Below are positions 1-8,765 of a stretch of DNA of 64,000 nt, piece after piece. Source of the DNA: Clostridium fermenticellae (GTDB lineage Bacteria > Bacillota > Clostridia > Clostridiales > Clostridiaceae); assembly GCF_003600355.1 (NCBI RefSeq), contig NZ_CP032416.1:1756183-1820182 (forward strand), in the 5' to 3' direction. Each line of letters opens with the position of its first letter. Position 1 is the first letter of the stretch. The notes under the pieces are model-generated. The model made no database searches. It had not been told where the DNA came from and worked only from the letters and a program-made list of their open reading frames with translations. Position numbers and translations under genes: made by a program.

Positions 1-307
1 ATCTATGCACTCCCATGAGTTCATTCTTTTTGCAGTCTTTAACAATTACATCCGGGTCTAAAAATTCGTATTCATTAATTCCTGTATGGTGATATGATGA
101 TTGTGCGCAAAACTTACAGTTTTCACTGCATCTGCCACTTCGACCATTTACAATCGTACAGAGATCAACCTTATTACCACACAGCTTTCTACGAATCATA
201 TCTGCACCTTTAAGTAATTCATCAATATCTACTAATAAAAAATAATTAAAGCTTTCCCCTCTCTTCAGACGTCTCCCATTTATAATTTCTTCTGCTAAAT
301 GTTCCAT
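1..307 (-). CDS. bioB: Biotin synthase, N-terminal part (cut by window edge)
   Basis: My own minus-strand translation gives about 102 residues, from the ATG at 307 to the window edge. It contains NGRSGRCSENCKFCAQSS, the radical SAM CxxxCxxC motif in the BioB context. BioB inserts sulfur into dethiobiotin in the last step of biotin synthesis, using SAM and Fe-S clusters in the cytoplasm. The start is supported by GTGGAGG about 8 bases upstream. The C-terminal three quarters of the gene lies outside the window. A BirA-type operator lies about 75-105 bp upstream of the start (382-413), so repression by biotin-loaded BirA, encoded at 7.2-8.2 kb, is likely. Identification is confident from the motif context. 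Confidence 0.93.
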   Translation of the reverse strand, partial: MEHLAEEIINGRRLKRGESFNYFLLVDIDELLKGADMIRRKLCGNKVDLCTIVNGRSGRCSENCKFCAQSSYHHTGINEYEFLDPDVIVKDCKKNELMGVHR

Positions 308-381
308 AAAATTTCCTCCACTTAATTTCAATTTAAAGTTATATAGCAATATTTATTAAATTATATATTAATAAATATTCA

Positions 382-413
382 TTGTCAACTATAATATAGC
401 TATTAGTTTACAA
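382..413 (-). promoter_or_regulatory. BirA operator upstream of bioB
   Basis: TTGTCAAC (382-389), a 16-base spacer and GTTTACAA (406-413) form the inverted repeat expected for the biotin repressor BirA in Firmicutes (consensus TTGTAAAC-N14-16-GTTTACAA). Only one arm position differs from perfect symmetry. It sits in the bioB leader, between the divergent bioB and chemoreceptor-remnant transcription units. Confidence 0.82.
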
Positions 414-438
414 TGAAAATTTATTTAGTATATTGGTA

Positions 439-465
439 TAAGTATGCTCCCAAAAGGTCCGATAA
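439..465 (+). promoter_or_regulatory. Sigma-D (flagellar sigma) type promoter of the chemoreceptor remnant
   Basis: TAAG (439-442), exactly 15 bases, then TCCGATAA (458-465) closely matches the sigma-28/sigma-D consensus TAAA-N15-GCCGATAA used by motility and chemotaxis genes. It lies about 45 bp before a TTG codon with a strong GGAGGG ribosome site. Confidence 0.7.
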
Positions 466-510
466 TATAGTCTACATTTCAATATTATAAATAAAATGGA
501 GGGATTTTAA

Positions 511-725
511 TTGAAAATGAAAAATATGCAAAATAAATACAAAGCATGGTTGACTCATTAAATAAAATATCAAATATCTCTAAAGAGTCCTCTGACAATA
601 TTCAAAGTATAGCGGCAGCTTCAGAAGAACAAATGGCAATAATGAAGGAAGTAGCTGAGGTAGCTGAAAATATGTCTAATATGGCTATGAAACTAGATTC
701 TGATATAAGTATCTTTAAGATATAG
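511..725 (+). pseudogene. Methyl-accepting chemotaxis protein remnant (internal deletion, frameshift)
   Basis: A TTG codon at 511, preceded by ATGGAGGG, opens a 16-codon frame that stops at 559-561. In a different frame, 546-725 encodes 59 residues including SIAAASEEQMAIMKEVAEVA and ending at a TAG. This resembles the C-terminal helix of MCP signalling domains, where SEEQ repeats are typical. The original start region therefore seems to be joined out of frame to the last 59 codons of a chemoreceptor, with the sensor and most of the signalling domain deleted. The promoter and ribosome site remain intact, so a short peptide may still be made. Function as a receptor is lost. The deletion reading is inference; the MCP tail assignment is fairly secure. 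Confidence 0.7.
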
Positions 726-789
726 TTCTACTATTAACTTAGGCTTGTAAACACTATGCTTTCTAAAAAATAAAATAATATTATTTATA

Positions 790-845
790 TTGAAAATTGT
801 GATACATAAGGGTATAATAAAAGTATACTAAATAAGTATACTTTT
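790..845 (+). promoter_or_regulatory. Sigma-A promoter with overlapping palindromic operator, upstream of the acyl-CoA dehydrogenase fusion gene
   Basis: TTGAAA (790-795), a 17-base spacer and TATAAT (813-818) form a near-consensus vegetative promoter. Just downstream, AAAAGTATACT (819-829) and AGTATACTTTT (835-845) are perfect 11-base inverted arms separated by 5 bases, and they cover the expected start site near 825. A protein bound there should block transcription. The regulator is not known. Confidence 0.65.
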
Positions 846-904
846 AGATTTACTCTTTAAATATAATTCACTTACTGATATATTATGATTAGGAGGTATC
901 GTTT

Positions 905-2815
905 ATGTTTTTTAAAACCACAGAGCAACATGAAAAATTAAGAGCAAAAATAAGACAATTTGCTGAAGAAGAGGTAAAACCTATTGCATTTATGCTGGAT
1001 CAAGAGAATAAATTTCCATCTGACGCAATTGATAAATTGGCTAAAATGGGGATGATGGGGATACCATATCCCAAAAAATACGGTGGTGCTGAACTCGATG
1101 TAATAAGTTATGCAATTGCTGTAGAAGAATTATCCAGAGTGGATGGTGGCACAGGTGTAATTCTTTCTGCACATACATCTTTAGGAACATATCCTATAGC
1201 TGCTTACGGTACAGAAGAGCAAAAGAAAAAATATCTGCTTCCATTATCAAAAGGTGAAAAACTTGGTGCATTTGGTCTTACAGAAGAAAATGCCGGAAGC
1301 GATGCAGGTGGCACAGAAACAACTGCTGTTTTAGAAGATGATCATTATATACTAAATGGTGAGAAAATATTTATAACTAATGGTGGAGAAGCTGATATAT
1401 ATGTAATTTTCGCAATTACCACTCCTAACATCGGTACTCATGGTATTAGCGCATTTATCGTTGAAAAAGGTATGGAAGGATTTACATTTGGGAAACATTA
1501 TGATAAAATGGGTATTCGTTCTTCCATTACTTCAGAATTAATTTTTAATGATGTAAAAGTACCAAAAGAAAATCTATTAGGTAAAGAAGGCGAAGGTTTC
1601 AAAATTGCCATGTCTACATTGGATGGCGGCCGCATAGGTATAGCCGCTCAAGCTCTTGGAATTGCTCAAGGTGCTTACGAACATGCACTGGAATATTCAA
1701 AAGAGAGAATTCAATTTGGAAAACCAATCTGCAAACAACAGGTAATTTCCTTTAAACTTGCGGATATGGCTACAAAATTAAGGGCAGCAAGATTTCTAAT
1801 ATACAGTGCCGCTGAACTTAAAAGCAATCATGAACCTTACAGCATGGAAGCTGCTATGGCAAAGCAATATGCCTCTGATACATGCCTTGAAATCGTAAAT
1901 GATGCACTTCAGATATTTGGTGGAAGTGGATATCTAAAAGGTATGGAGGTTGAACGTGCATATAGAGATGCTAAAATTTGCACAATATATGAAGGGACTA
2001 ATGAAATTCAACGTGTCGTTATTGCTGCTCACATCATAGGTAAAACACCAAAAACACAGCAAAATACAGGTGGAACATTTAAAGCTCAGCCTGCAACAGG
2101 GTATCGTAAAAAAATCATTTTCAAAGATGGATCTCTTAAAGAAAAGGTAGACTCTCTCGTAGAGGCTCTTAAGTCAGACGGATATGATTTTTCAGTTGGT
2201 ATACCTATAGACACTCCTATTCCAAAGGCTGAAAGAGTTGTCAGTGTTGGTCTTGGTGTAGGAGAAAAGAAAAATATGAAACTTATAAAGGATCTTGCTA
2301 TTCAGGCGGGTGCAGCAATAGGTTCTTCACGTCCTGTAGCAGAAACACTTAAATATGTTCCTCTTGACCGTTATGTTGGTATGTCCGGTCAAAAGTTTAA
2401 GGGTAATCTTTATATTGCTTGTGGTATTTCAGGTGCAGGTCAACACTTAAAAGGTATAAAAGATGCATCAACCATTGTTGCAATAAATATTGATCCACAT
2501 GCTAAAATATTTAAAAATGCCGATTATGGAATTGTCGGTGATATGTGTGAAGTATTACCTCTTCTTACTGCCGCTTTAGACAATGGAGAACCAAAAAAGC
2601 CAGCTCCTCCAATGAAGAAAATGAAGAGAACAATTCCAAAAAAAGTAGTTCCAAATTGGAAACATTATGTATGCAACGGATGCGGATATGAATATGACCC
2701 AGCACTGGGTGATATGGAAGGCGATATAGCCCCAGGTACATTATTTGAAAATATACCTGATGAATGGTCTTGCCCTGCTTGTGGTGAGGATAAAGACATG
2801 TTTGTAGAAATTTGA
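905..2815 (+). CDS. Acyl-CoA dehydrogenase / EtfA FAD-domain / rubredoxin fusion protein
   Basis: This 636-residue protein has three modules. Residues 1-380 form a complete acyl-CoA dehydrogenase, with the catalytic Glu363 in IYEGTNEIQ. Residues about 440-560 match the FAD-binding C-terminal half of the electron-transfer flavoprotein alpha subunit ([34 protein letters not shown]). Residues 585-636 are a rubredoxin with ligands C590, C593, C623 and C626. Electrons from acyl-CoA oxidation could pass internally through FADs to the rubredoxin iron. The next gene, a flavodiiron protein 45 bp downstream, is a known rubredoxin-fed O2 (or NO) reductase, so the pair may form a self-contained oxygen-scavenging route. 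Start ATG at 905 follows AGGAGG. The substrate acyl chain is not predictable. Domain calls are secure; the electron route is inference. Confidence 0.93.
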   Translation: MFFKTTEQHEKLRAKIRQFAEEEVKPIAFMLDQENKFPSDAIDKLAKMGMMGIPYPKKYGGAELDVISYAIAVEELSRVDGGTGVILSAHTSLGTYPIAAYGTEEQKKKYLLPLSKGEKLGAFGLTEENAGSDAGGTETTAVLEDDHYILNGEKIFITNGGEADIYVIFAITTPNIGTHGISAFIVEKGMEGFTFGKHYDKMGIRSSITSELIFNDVKVPKENLLGKEGEGFKIAMSTLDGGRIGIAAQALGIAQGAYEHALEYSKERIQFGKPICKQQVISFKLADMATKLRAARFLIYSAAELKSNHEPYSMEAAMAKQYASDTCLEIVNDALQIFGGSGYLKGMEVERAYRDAKICTIYEGTNEIQRVVIAAHIIGKTPKTQQNTGGTFKAQPATGYRKKIIFKDGSLKEKVDSLVEALKSDGYDFSVGIPIDTPIPKAERVVSVGLGVGEKKNMKLIKDLAIQAGAAIGSSRPVAETLKYVPLDRYVGMSGQKFKGNLYIACGISGAGQHLKGIKDASTIVAINIDPHAKIFKNADYGIVGDMCEVLPLLTAALDNGEPKKPAPPMKKMKRTIPKKVVPNWKHYVCNGCGYEYDPALGDMEGDIAPGTLFENIPDEWSCPACGEDKDMFVEI

Positions 2816-2860
2816 TTATTATTTAATTATTATAAATAAACTTAAGGGAGGATTAACTGT

Positions 2861-4060
2861 ATGTATTGTGTTAGAAAAGTAACTGATGATCTCTACTGGG
2901 TAGGTGGAAATGACAATCGACTCTCATTGTTTGAGAATATTCATCCTATTCCAAGAGGTGTTTCTTATAACTCATATTTACTTTTAGATGAAAAAACAGT
3001 CCTTTTTGATACTGTGGATTGGTCTGTCTGCCATCAATTCTTTGATAATATTGAGGCTGTTTTAGGTGATAGGACTTTAGACTATCTAATAATAAATCAT
3101 GTTGAGCCTGATCATGCGGCTTGTATTGAAGAAATTATTCTTCACTATCCAGATGTAAAAATTATAAGCAGTAAAAAGGCAGATTTATTCATGCATCAAT
3201 TTGGTTTTTGTACGGATAACAGAATAACTGAAGTAAAAGAAGGAGATACTGCTTCCTTCGGCAAACACGAAGTTACATTTGTATCAGCTCCAATGGTACA
3301 TTGGCCAGAAGCAATGGTAACCTATGATACTACTAATGGAGCATTATTCTCAGCTGATGCTTTTGGAACCTTTGGTTCATTAAATGGTAAATTATTTAAT
3401 GATGAGATGGATTTTGACCGTGATTGGATCGACGATGCTAGAAGGTACTATACAAATATTGTTGGAAAATATGGTCTTCAAGTTCAAGCACTTTTAAAAA
3501 AGGCAAGTAAACTTGATATAAAATTCATTTGTCCACTTCATGGTCCAGTATGGCGTAACAATTTAGGCTACTTTTTAGATAAATATGATAAATGGAGCAG
3601 CTATGAACCAGAAGAAAAAGGTGTACTCATAGTCTATGGATCAATGTATGGCAATACAGAAAATGCTGCCACAATTTTAGCTGCAAAATTGATTGAAAAA
3701 GGCATAACTAATGTTAAAATGTATGATGTTTCAAAAACTCATGTCTCATACTTGATTTCTGAATCATTTAAGTACAGCCATATAGTTCTTGCTTGTCCAA
3801 CCTATAACTTGAACATATACCCTCCAATGCTCGACTATCTGATGGATATGAAGGCATTGAATCTCCAAAAACGTACATTTGCCATTTTAGGAAATGGTAC
3901 ATGGGCTCCTCAATCTGCAAAATTAATACACGAATTCCTTGACAATATGAAAGAAATGGATGTATTAGAAGATGATATGATAGTTACTTCTTCTGTAAAG
4001 GATAATAACATTGATTCAATTAATGTTATTGCTGACAACATTATAAAGTCAATTAACTGA
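2861..4060 (+). CDS. fprA: Flavodiiron protein (A-type flavoprotein, O2/NO reductase)
   Basis: 399 residues. The N-terminal metallo-beta-lactamase-like domain carries the full diiron ligand set: H80, E82, D84 and H85 in NHVEPDHAA, H147, D166 and H227. From about residue 255 the FMN-binding flavodoxin domain follows (VLIVYGSMYGNTENAA). Flavodiiron proteins reduce O2 to water, or NO to N2O, in the cytoplasm of anaerobes, taking electrons from rubredoxin. The rubredoxin-tipped dehydrogenase immediately upstream is the natural donor, probably in the same transcript. The ribosome site is AAGGGAGGA. The choice between O2 and NO cannot be made from sequence; O2 is usual for clostridial members. Confidence 0.95.
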   Translation: MYCVRKVTDDLYWVGGNDNRLSLFENIHPIPRGVSYNSYLLLDEKTVLFDTVDWSVCHQFFDNIEAVLGDRTLDYLIINHVEPDHAACIEEIILHYPDVKIISSKKADLFMHQFGFCTDNRITEVKEGDTASFGKHEVTFVSAPMVHWPEAMVTYDTTNGALFSADAFGTFGSLNGKLFNDEMDFDRDWIDDARRYYTNIVGKYGLQVQALLKKASKLDIKFICPLHGPVWRNNLGYFLDKYDKWSSYEPEEKGVLIVYGSMYGNTENAATILAAKLIEKGITNVKMYDVSKTHVSYLISESFKYSHIVLACPTYNLNIYPPMLDYLMDMKALNLQKRTFAILGNGTWAPQSAKLIHEFLDNMKEMDVLEDDMIVTSSVKDNNIDSINVIADNIIKSIN

Positions 4061-4066
4061 TTTATA

Positions 4067-4095
4067 AAAGCAGAGCCAATCTTAGGCTCTGCTTT
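4067..4095. terminator. Bidirectional terminator between fprA and the cell-wall-binding protein gene
   Basis: AAAGCAGAGCC (4067-4077) and GGCTCTGCTTT (4085-4095) form an 11-bp perfect stem with a 7-base loop. It lies between two convergent genes. Confidence 0.85.
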
Positions 4096-4100
4096 ATTTA

Positions 4101-5834
4101 CTATTTATCTATATTATATATTGGATAATTGCTTGAAACCATGCATTCCACAGGTTTCCACATACCACTTTCTTGATACTTATAATATGTTATAAAACTC
4201 GCTATAATATCATCGCGGTTTGCCCCTGATATATCCTGGTATATTCCTAATTCATTAACTCCATCACTATCTACATCACAAGTTAAAAACCTCGGTCCGT
4301 GTCCCACATAAGGATAAATTTTTAAAGATTTATCTGCATCATTAATGTACTTGTCACTACTCAAATCTACTGTGTATCTTTTTTTAGATATATTCGAATA
4401 TATGTTTAACGAATTACGGTTCAAAAGTGAAAAAGTCAAATCATCTTCCTGCATTGGAAAATACGTTGTCTCATTCATGTTAGTCCCTAAAAATGTTAGC
4501 TTCTGGTTTTTAAAGGTTTCTATGTCACATGCCTGCATAAGTGCACTCCCACCATATTCCATAGTAACAATTATATCTTTAACCTTATCACCGTTCATAT
4601 CACTCAACTCAATTTTGCCTTTAGGTGGAAAATAATCATTATATGCCTTCTTAAATAATATACTGCCAGTTTTAGAATCTTGAATTATGAGTTTACTTAC
4701 ATTATGCTCATCATTTGTTAGTATAACATTTTGGTCACTACCATTTCCGATTACATCTCCAATTTTATAATCAACTATTATACTGTTATAATCTTTGCCA
4801 AATTTACTTCCTATATTTAAATTTTCCCCTTTGAAGCTATCTTCTATAGTTGAACTTACAGATGTATTTCCACCAAGTATAAATATCCTATTGTACTTAA
4901 CAGAATCTATATATCCTTTTTGCTTTTCTGCATCTTCTCCATCAATTAATATTATAGGTGAATTTAATTTAGCAGCCAGAGCACTTCCAGACAATGCATC
5001 AGGAAAATTGGTTCCATTTGCTAATACTACTGAATTTGAATCAAGATTAAAATACCGGCATATATTTAGTGATGTCTCATATCTATCATCTCCATATATC
5101 CTTACAATATCATCTTGCCCTGTATAATCTAGTATATTTTGCACTTGATTCCTAACTTGATCTGATACTACTGAGTTTCCTCCTATTATATATACTTTAG
5201 ATGGCTTTATAATTGATAATTCTTGTCCAATTTTATCGGGTAAATTATCTTTGTTACTCATAAGTATAGGATATCCTCTTAAAGCTGCTACGCTGGATAT
5301 ACTAAGTGCATCAGGAAAGTTTTCTTCACTTACTATTATAACAGGAGTACCAGTTTTAACTTGCATTTCATCCACTATACTTATATTTGTATCAAACCTA
5401 TCTTTCCCCCCTAATCTTATAAAATTATAATTCCCGGTTTTTTTAAGTTGGCTTACATAAGCTGGGCTTACAGATGCCTCTCCACCTAATAAATATATAT
5501 TTCCACCTTTACTCAAATGATTATAAATGTAGTCTTGTAAATATTTATTATTATCAAAATTACTATTATCAACAAGCAGTATAGGGGCATTAAACTTTTT
5601 TGACAGGACACTTCCCGATAATGCATCAGGAAAATTTTCACCATTCGCCAATATAACATTATCAACCATACTGTCATCAAAATTTTCAGCTATGTTAAAT
5701 GATGTTTCATATCTATTTTGTCCATATATCCTCGTTGTAACATAATACTTATCAGATGCTGAAGCCCTCTGAAAGGGGGTTAGTGACAACACACATATAA
5801 TTAATATTAATACCTTTAAACTCCTTTTTGTCAT
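4101..5834 (-). CDS. Secreted cell-wall-binding repeat 2 (CWB2) protein
   Basis: 577 residues. The N-terminus (MTKRSLKVLILIICVLSL, ending in a small-residue cleavage site near RASA) is a signal peptide. Three CWB2 repeats of about 100 residues follow, roughly 33-130, 131-240 and 243-340. They are recognisable by recurring R-x-YGxxRYETS/RFDTN, LANGxNFPDALSGS and IxLLGG(N/E)xSVS motifs. CWB2 triplets anchor proteins non-covalently to secondary cell-wall polymers, as in the S-layer proteins of C. difficile. The remaining ~235 residues have DxNGD-like repeats (SDMNGDKVKDIIV; CDVDSDGVNELGI) resembling FG-GAP/VCBS calcium-binding beta-propeller blades. No catalytic motif is visible, so the surface role is unknown. 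Monocistronic. Confidence 0.88.
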   Translation of the reverse strand: MTKRSLKVLILIICVLSLTPFQRASASDKYYVTTRIYGQNRYETSFNIAENFDDSMVDNVILANGENFPDALSGSVLSKKFNAPILLVDNSNFDNNKYLQDYIYNHLSKGGNIYLLGGEASVSPAYVSQLKKTGNYNFIRLGGKDRFDTNISIVDEMQVKTGTPVIIVSEENFPDALSISSVAALRGYPILMSNKDNLPDKIGQELSIIKPSKVYIIGGNSVVSDQVRNQVQNILDYTGQDDIVRIYGDDRYETSLNICRYFNLDSNSVVLANGTNFPDALSGSALAAKLNSPIILIDGEDAEKQKGYIDSVKYNRIFILGGNTSVSSTIEDSFKGENLNIGSKFGKDYNSIIVDYKIGDVIGNGSDQNVILTNDEHNVSKLIIQDSKTGSILFKKAYNDYFPPKGKIELSDMNGDKVKDIIVTMEYGGSALMQACDIETFKNQKLTFLGTNMNETTYFPMQEDDLTFSLLNRNSLNIYSNISKKRYTVDLSSDKYINDADKSLKIYPYVGHGPRFLTCDVDSDGVNELGIYQDISGANRDDIIASFITYYKYQESGMWKPVECMVSSNYPIYNIDK

Positions 5835-5983
5835 ATTATAATCCTACTTTCTTTATAAATAATTTATAGTAATGCAATAATTATATCACCTGCAGTCATA
5901 ATATTTCCATAACATTTTACTATTAAAGGAATATTTTCTTGCAATCAAATTACTGCAGGCAATTTAAAAAGGCTAATAATTAA

Positions 5984-7153
5984 TCATGTTAAACTCTCAA
6001 AGCTTCCATGCATAACCGCCTTATAATTATCAACCATAATTCTTCCTTTTGATATTACAGCATATATTTTAAAATTTTTATCGACAAGAAGTATATCAGC
6101 ATCACAGCCTTCCTTTATATTGCCTTTACCGTGTAATTTTAAACGTTTTGCAGGTGTCGAGGTTAATGGTAGTATCGCCTCTTCTATTGGCATTCCATTG
6201 GATATACACATTTTTATAGTTTCCATATCTGTATCTGGCAAACCAGTTTTCAAAGACATTAGCTTGCCATTCTGATCAAATATAGGCAGACTTCCTCCCG
6301 CATCTGAACTCATAGTTATATGATCTGGTGAAATTTTCTCTTTTAATAGCGTCTCATAAACCTCTGCAGCATACACTGCTGTATCTCCTTCTGGTTTTAT
6401 ACTCGTCGTTATATCAACATATCCTCCATTTTTTGCATATTCTATAGACTGTTTATATACAAGTGTATTTCTATTTATATGTGTTGGAAGTAAATTTTCA
6501 TAAGGTATATCTGATCTATCTATAACCTCAAATATTGGTTCAAAACCTCGTTTACCATCTCCGAGATGCATATGAAGTATGCCGCATTTTCCTGAAAGCA
6601 TTCCACCTACCCTGCATTCACTTGCAAGATGTATCAAATCATCAGCCGACGGATTGCTCCCTCTGTGGTCTGATACTGCAATTTCACCAACACCTATTAT
6701 CTTATCGACAAATATTATGTCACTTCTTGCATCATCTGTAATAGTCCTTGTTGGTATCTCATAACATCCCGTCCATGAATATGTAGTTAAACCTTCCTCT
6801 TCAAGTCCTCTAAGCTTTGCGAGTAAATTCCCCATACTCCTTGTACTTCCATCTGTACCAAGCAAACCAACACAGGTAGTAACTCCATTTAGAGTCATAT
6901 TTGTAAGAACTAGATCCGGTGTCCTTGTTTTAAATCCACCTTCTCCTCCGCCTCCCGCTACATGCACATGAAGATCTATTATTCCCGGCATCGCAATAAG
7001 TCCATCTGCATCTATTACATCTATATCTCCATACAATTTATCCTTAGTAATGATATTATTTGAAATATAAGCTATCTTATCAAAGGATATAAGTATATCT
7101 TTTCTGCCAATATGAGCCGGAGAATATATTTCCGCATTCTTTATCAAAATCAA
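5984..7153 (-). CDS. iadA: Isoaspartyl (beta-aspartyl) dipeptidase
   Basis: 389 residues, the usual length of IadA. This amidohydrolase-family binuclear zinc enzyme hydrolyses isoaspartyl dipeptides that come from damaged proteins. Visible hallmarks are the metal motif DLHVHVAGGGGEGGFKTRTP, VGEIAVSDHRGSNPS, the histidine segment HMHLGDGKRG, LPTHINRN, and SSDAGGSLP for the last metal Asp. Similarity to E. coli IadA is clear along the whole length. Start is TTG at 7153 after AGAGAGGCGATAG; no better start is in range. It is followed by about 150 bp with no recognisable terminator. BirA lies upstream on the same strand but with a 74-bp gap, so co-transcription is possible but not certain. Confidence 0.93.
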   Translation of the reverse strand: MILIKNAEIYSPAHIGRKDILISFDKIAYISNNIITKDKLYGDIDVIDADGLIAMPGIIDLHVHVAGGGGEGGFKTRTPDLVLTNMTLNGVTTCVGLLGTDGSTRSMGNLLAKLRGLEEEGLTTYSWTGCYEIPTRTITDDARSDIIFVDKIIGVGEIAVSDHRGSNPSADDLIHLASECRVGGMLSGKCGILHMHLGDGKRGFEPIFEVIDRSDIPYENLLPTHINRNTLVYKQSIEYAKNGGYVDITTSIKPEGDTAVYAAEVYETLLKEKISPDHITMSSDAGGSLPIFDQNGKLMSLKTGLPDTDMETIKMCISNGMPIEEAILPLTSTPAKRLKLHGKGNIKEGCDADILLVDKNFKIYAVISKGRIMVDNYKAVMHGSFESLT

Positions 7154-7227
7154 AGCTATCGCCTCTCTCTAAATAAATTTATTAATCTCATATAGTTTTT
7201 GTAAAAATACACTCTTTTATTCTTTAA

Positions 7228-8220
7228 TTAAGACACATATCCATTTAATCCTCTTATTGAAATTTCTCCAGATACAATTTTTTCAACATTTCCATCCTCC
7301 ATTTTAACAATTAGTTCTCCACCTTTATCCAAACCTAAAACTTCTCCAATTCTTTCATGTTTTGCATTTATTATTCTAACCTTTTTACCAATAAGTATTG
7401 AACTTTTCATACAAACATCCAATGCCTCACTTATATCACCATTTAATATAAACTTACTATACATTTTTTCAAAGTTATTCAGCACACATGCTACTAAATC
7501 TTTTCTGACAATCTCCTTATTTGTTTCTATTAATAAAGAAGTCGCCTTACTACGAATTTCCTCCGGGAACTCATAATAAGAAATATTTGCATTTATGCCT
7601 ATTCCCATAACAACATAATTTATTTTATTTAATTCACCGCTCATTTCAGTTAATACTCCGCATAACTTTTTATTATTCAATATTATATCATTAGGCCATT
7701 TTATATATGTATCTATTTTTAATGACTTAAATGCAAGCACAAGTGCTGCCGCCCCTATTTGAGTTATTTTAGGCACCTCTGCAGGTTCAAGTTCAGGTCT
7801 TAAAATTACAGACATAAATATTCCCTTATATTTGGGTAGACACGTCCAGGTTCTCCCAAGTCTTCCTCTTCCCATCGTCTGCTCCTCACTTATTACAAGT
7901 GTACCATCAGAGGCTCCATTTAATGCAAGCTCCTTAGCTTTTGTATTAGTTGAATCTATGCTATCAAAATAAACTATATTTCTGCCAATGAACCCAGTAT
8001 TCAATTTAGGATCTATTTCTTCTTTATTAAGTATATCTGGACATACTTTCAGTTTATATCCTTTCCTTGATACAGATTCAATTAAGTAACCTTCAGATTT
8101 TAAAATATTTATATATTTCCAAACTGCTGCACGCGTAACTCCAAGTTTTTCACTTATAAACTGTCCTGATATGAAACCATCACCATTCTTTTTTAAAAGA
8201 TGAAGAATTTTATCCTTCAT
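7228..8220 (-). CDS. birA: Biotin--[acetyl-CoA-carboxylase] ligase / biotin operon repressor
   Basis: 330 residues from the ATG at 8220, chosen because AGGAG ends 8 bases upstream; an upstream in-frame ATG at 8229 overlaps that site. Residues 1-60 form a winged helix-turn-helix (SGQFISEKLGVTRAAVWKYI). The catalytic ligase domain follows with GRGRLGRTW, the biotinyl-AMP loop, and KWPNDIILNNKKLCGVLTE. A short C-terminal SH3-like domain ends the protein. It makes biotinyl-5'-AMP, biotinylates carboxylase carrier proteins, and when idle dimerises on DNA to repress biotin genes. Because the HTH is present, this copy should bind the operator found at 382-413 in front of bioB. Confidence 0.95.
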   Translation of the reverse strand: MKDKILHLLKKNGDGFISGQFISEKLGVTRAAVWKYINILKSEGYLIESVSRKGYKLKVCPDILNKEEIDPKLNTGFIGRNIVYFDSIDSTNTKAKELALNGASDGTLVISEEQTMGRGRLGRTWTCLPKYKGIFMSVILRPELEPAEVPKITQIGAAALVLAFKSLKIDTYIKWPNDIILNNKKLCGVLTEMSGELNKINYVVMGIGINANISYYEFPEEIRSKATSLLIETNKEIVRKDLVACVLNNFEKMYSKFILNGDISEALDVCMKSSILIGKKVRIINAKHERIGEVLGLDKGGELIVKMEDGNVEKIVSGEISIRGLNGYVS

Positions 8221-8447
8221 AATCATCACTCCTAACTTCGTAAATATATTATACTATATAGTAGTAAATTAAAGTTATATAATTATATAATAGTAAAAAA
8301 ACTGTTAAAAGAACTTATTGGTTATTTGTAAATTACTTAAAAAGCATTATAATAAACCTATAAATAAATGTGAATAATTATTAATGCTAAGTTCATATAC
8401 TTATATACATTGATACAGAAATTTAATGATTATTAGGGGGTTTTCGT

Positions 8448-8669
8448 ATGTTAAATGGTAAGAAAATTCGTGATATGAGGCTGAGTCTCGGCTATACAAC
8501 CTTAGATATTCAAAATCTCACGAAAAATCCAAAATATGGAACTTCAATTTCTAAATCCTATTTAGAAGAACTTGAAAGGGGAGAAAAGAAAAATCCCAGC
8601 TTCAATAAAGTAGTAGTTTTAGCAGAAGTGCTGAGATGTACAGTGGATGAACTTATATTAAGTGCGTAA
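8448..8669 (+). CDS. Small XRE-family DNA-binding protein
   Basis: 73 residues, essentially one Cro/C1-type helix-turn-helix: GKKIRDMRLSLGYTTLDIQ, SISKSYLEELERGEKKNPS and FNKVVVLAEVLRCTVDELI. No effector domain is present, so it is either a compact repressor or a partner of another protein. A GGGGG ribosome site precedes the ATG. A hairpin terminator follows (8696-8724), which makes it monocistronic. Its targets are unknown. The macro-domain gene next door on the same strand and BirA on the other are the nearest candidates, but nothing links them directly. Confidence 0.8.
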   Translation: MLNGKKIRDMRLSLGYTTLDIQNLTKNPKYGTSISKSYLEELERGEKKNPSFNKVVVLAEVLRCTVDELILSA

Positions 8670-8695
8670 ACTAATAAATTATTAACATATAGTTT

Positions 8696-8724
8696 GAAAC
8701 TACAGACTTTAATTCTGTAGTTTC
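8696..8724 (+). terminator. Terminator after the XRE gene
   Basis: GAAACTACAGA (8696-8706) pairs perfectly with TCTGTAGTTTC (8714-8724) across a 7-base loop and is followed by TTAATTTT. Confidence 0.75.
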
Positions 8725-8765
8725 TTAATTTTATATATATTCAAATTTGACTTGGAGGAATTTTG

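Noticed and set aside
4345-5127. Two plus-strand frames of about 100 codons inside the CWB2 gene
   Set aside because: Antisense to a clear coding region with signal peptide and repeats; typical shadow frames.
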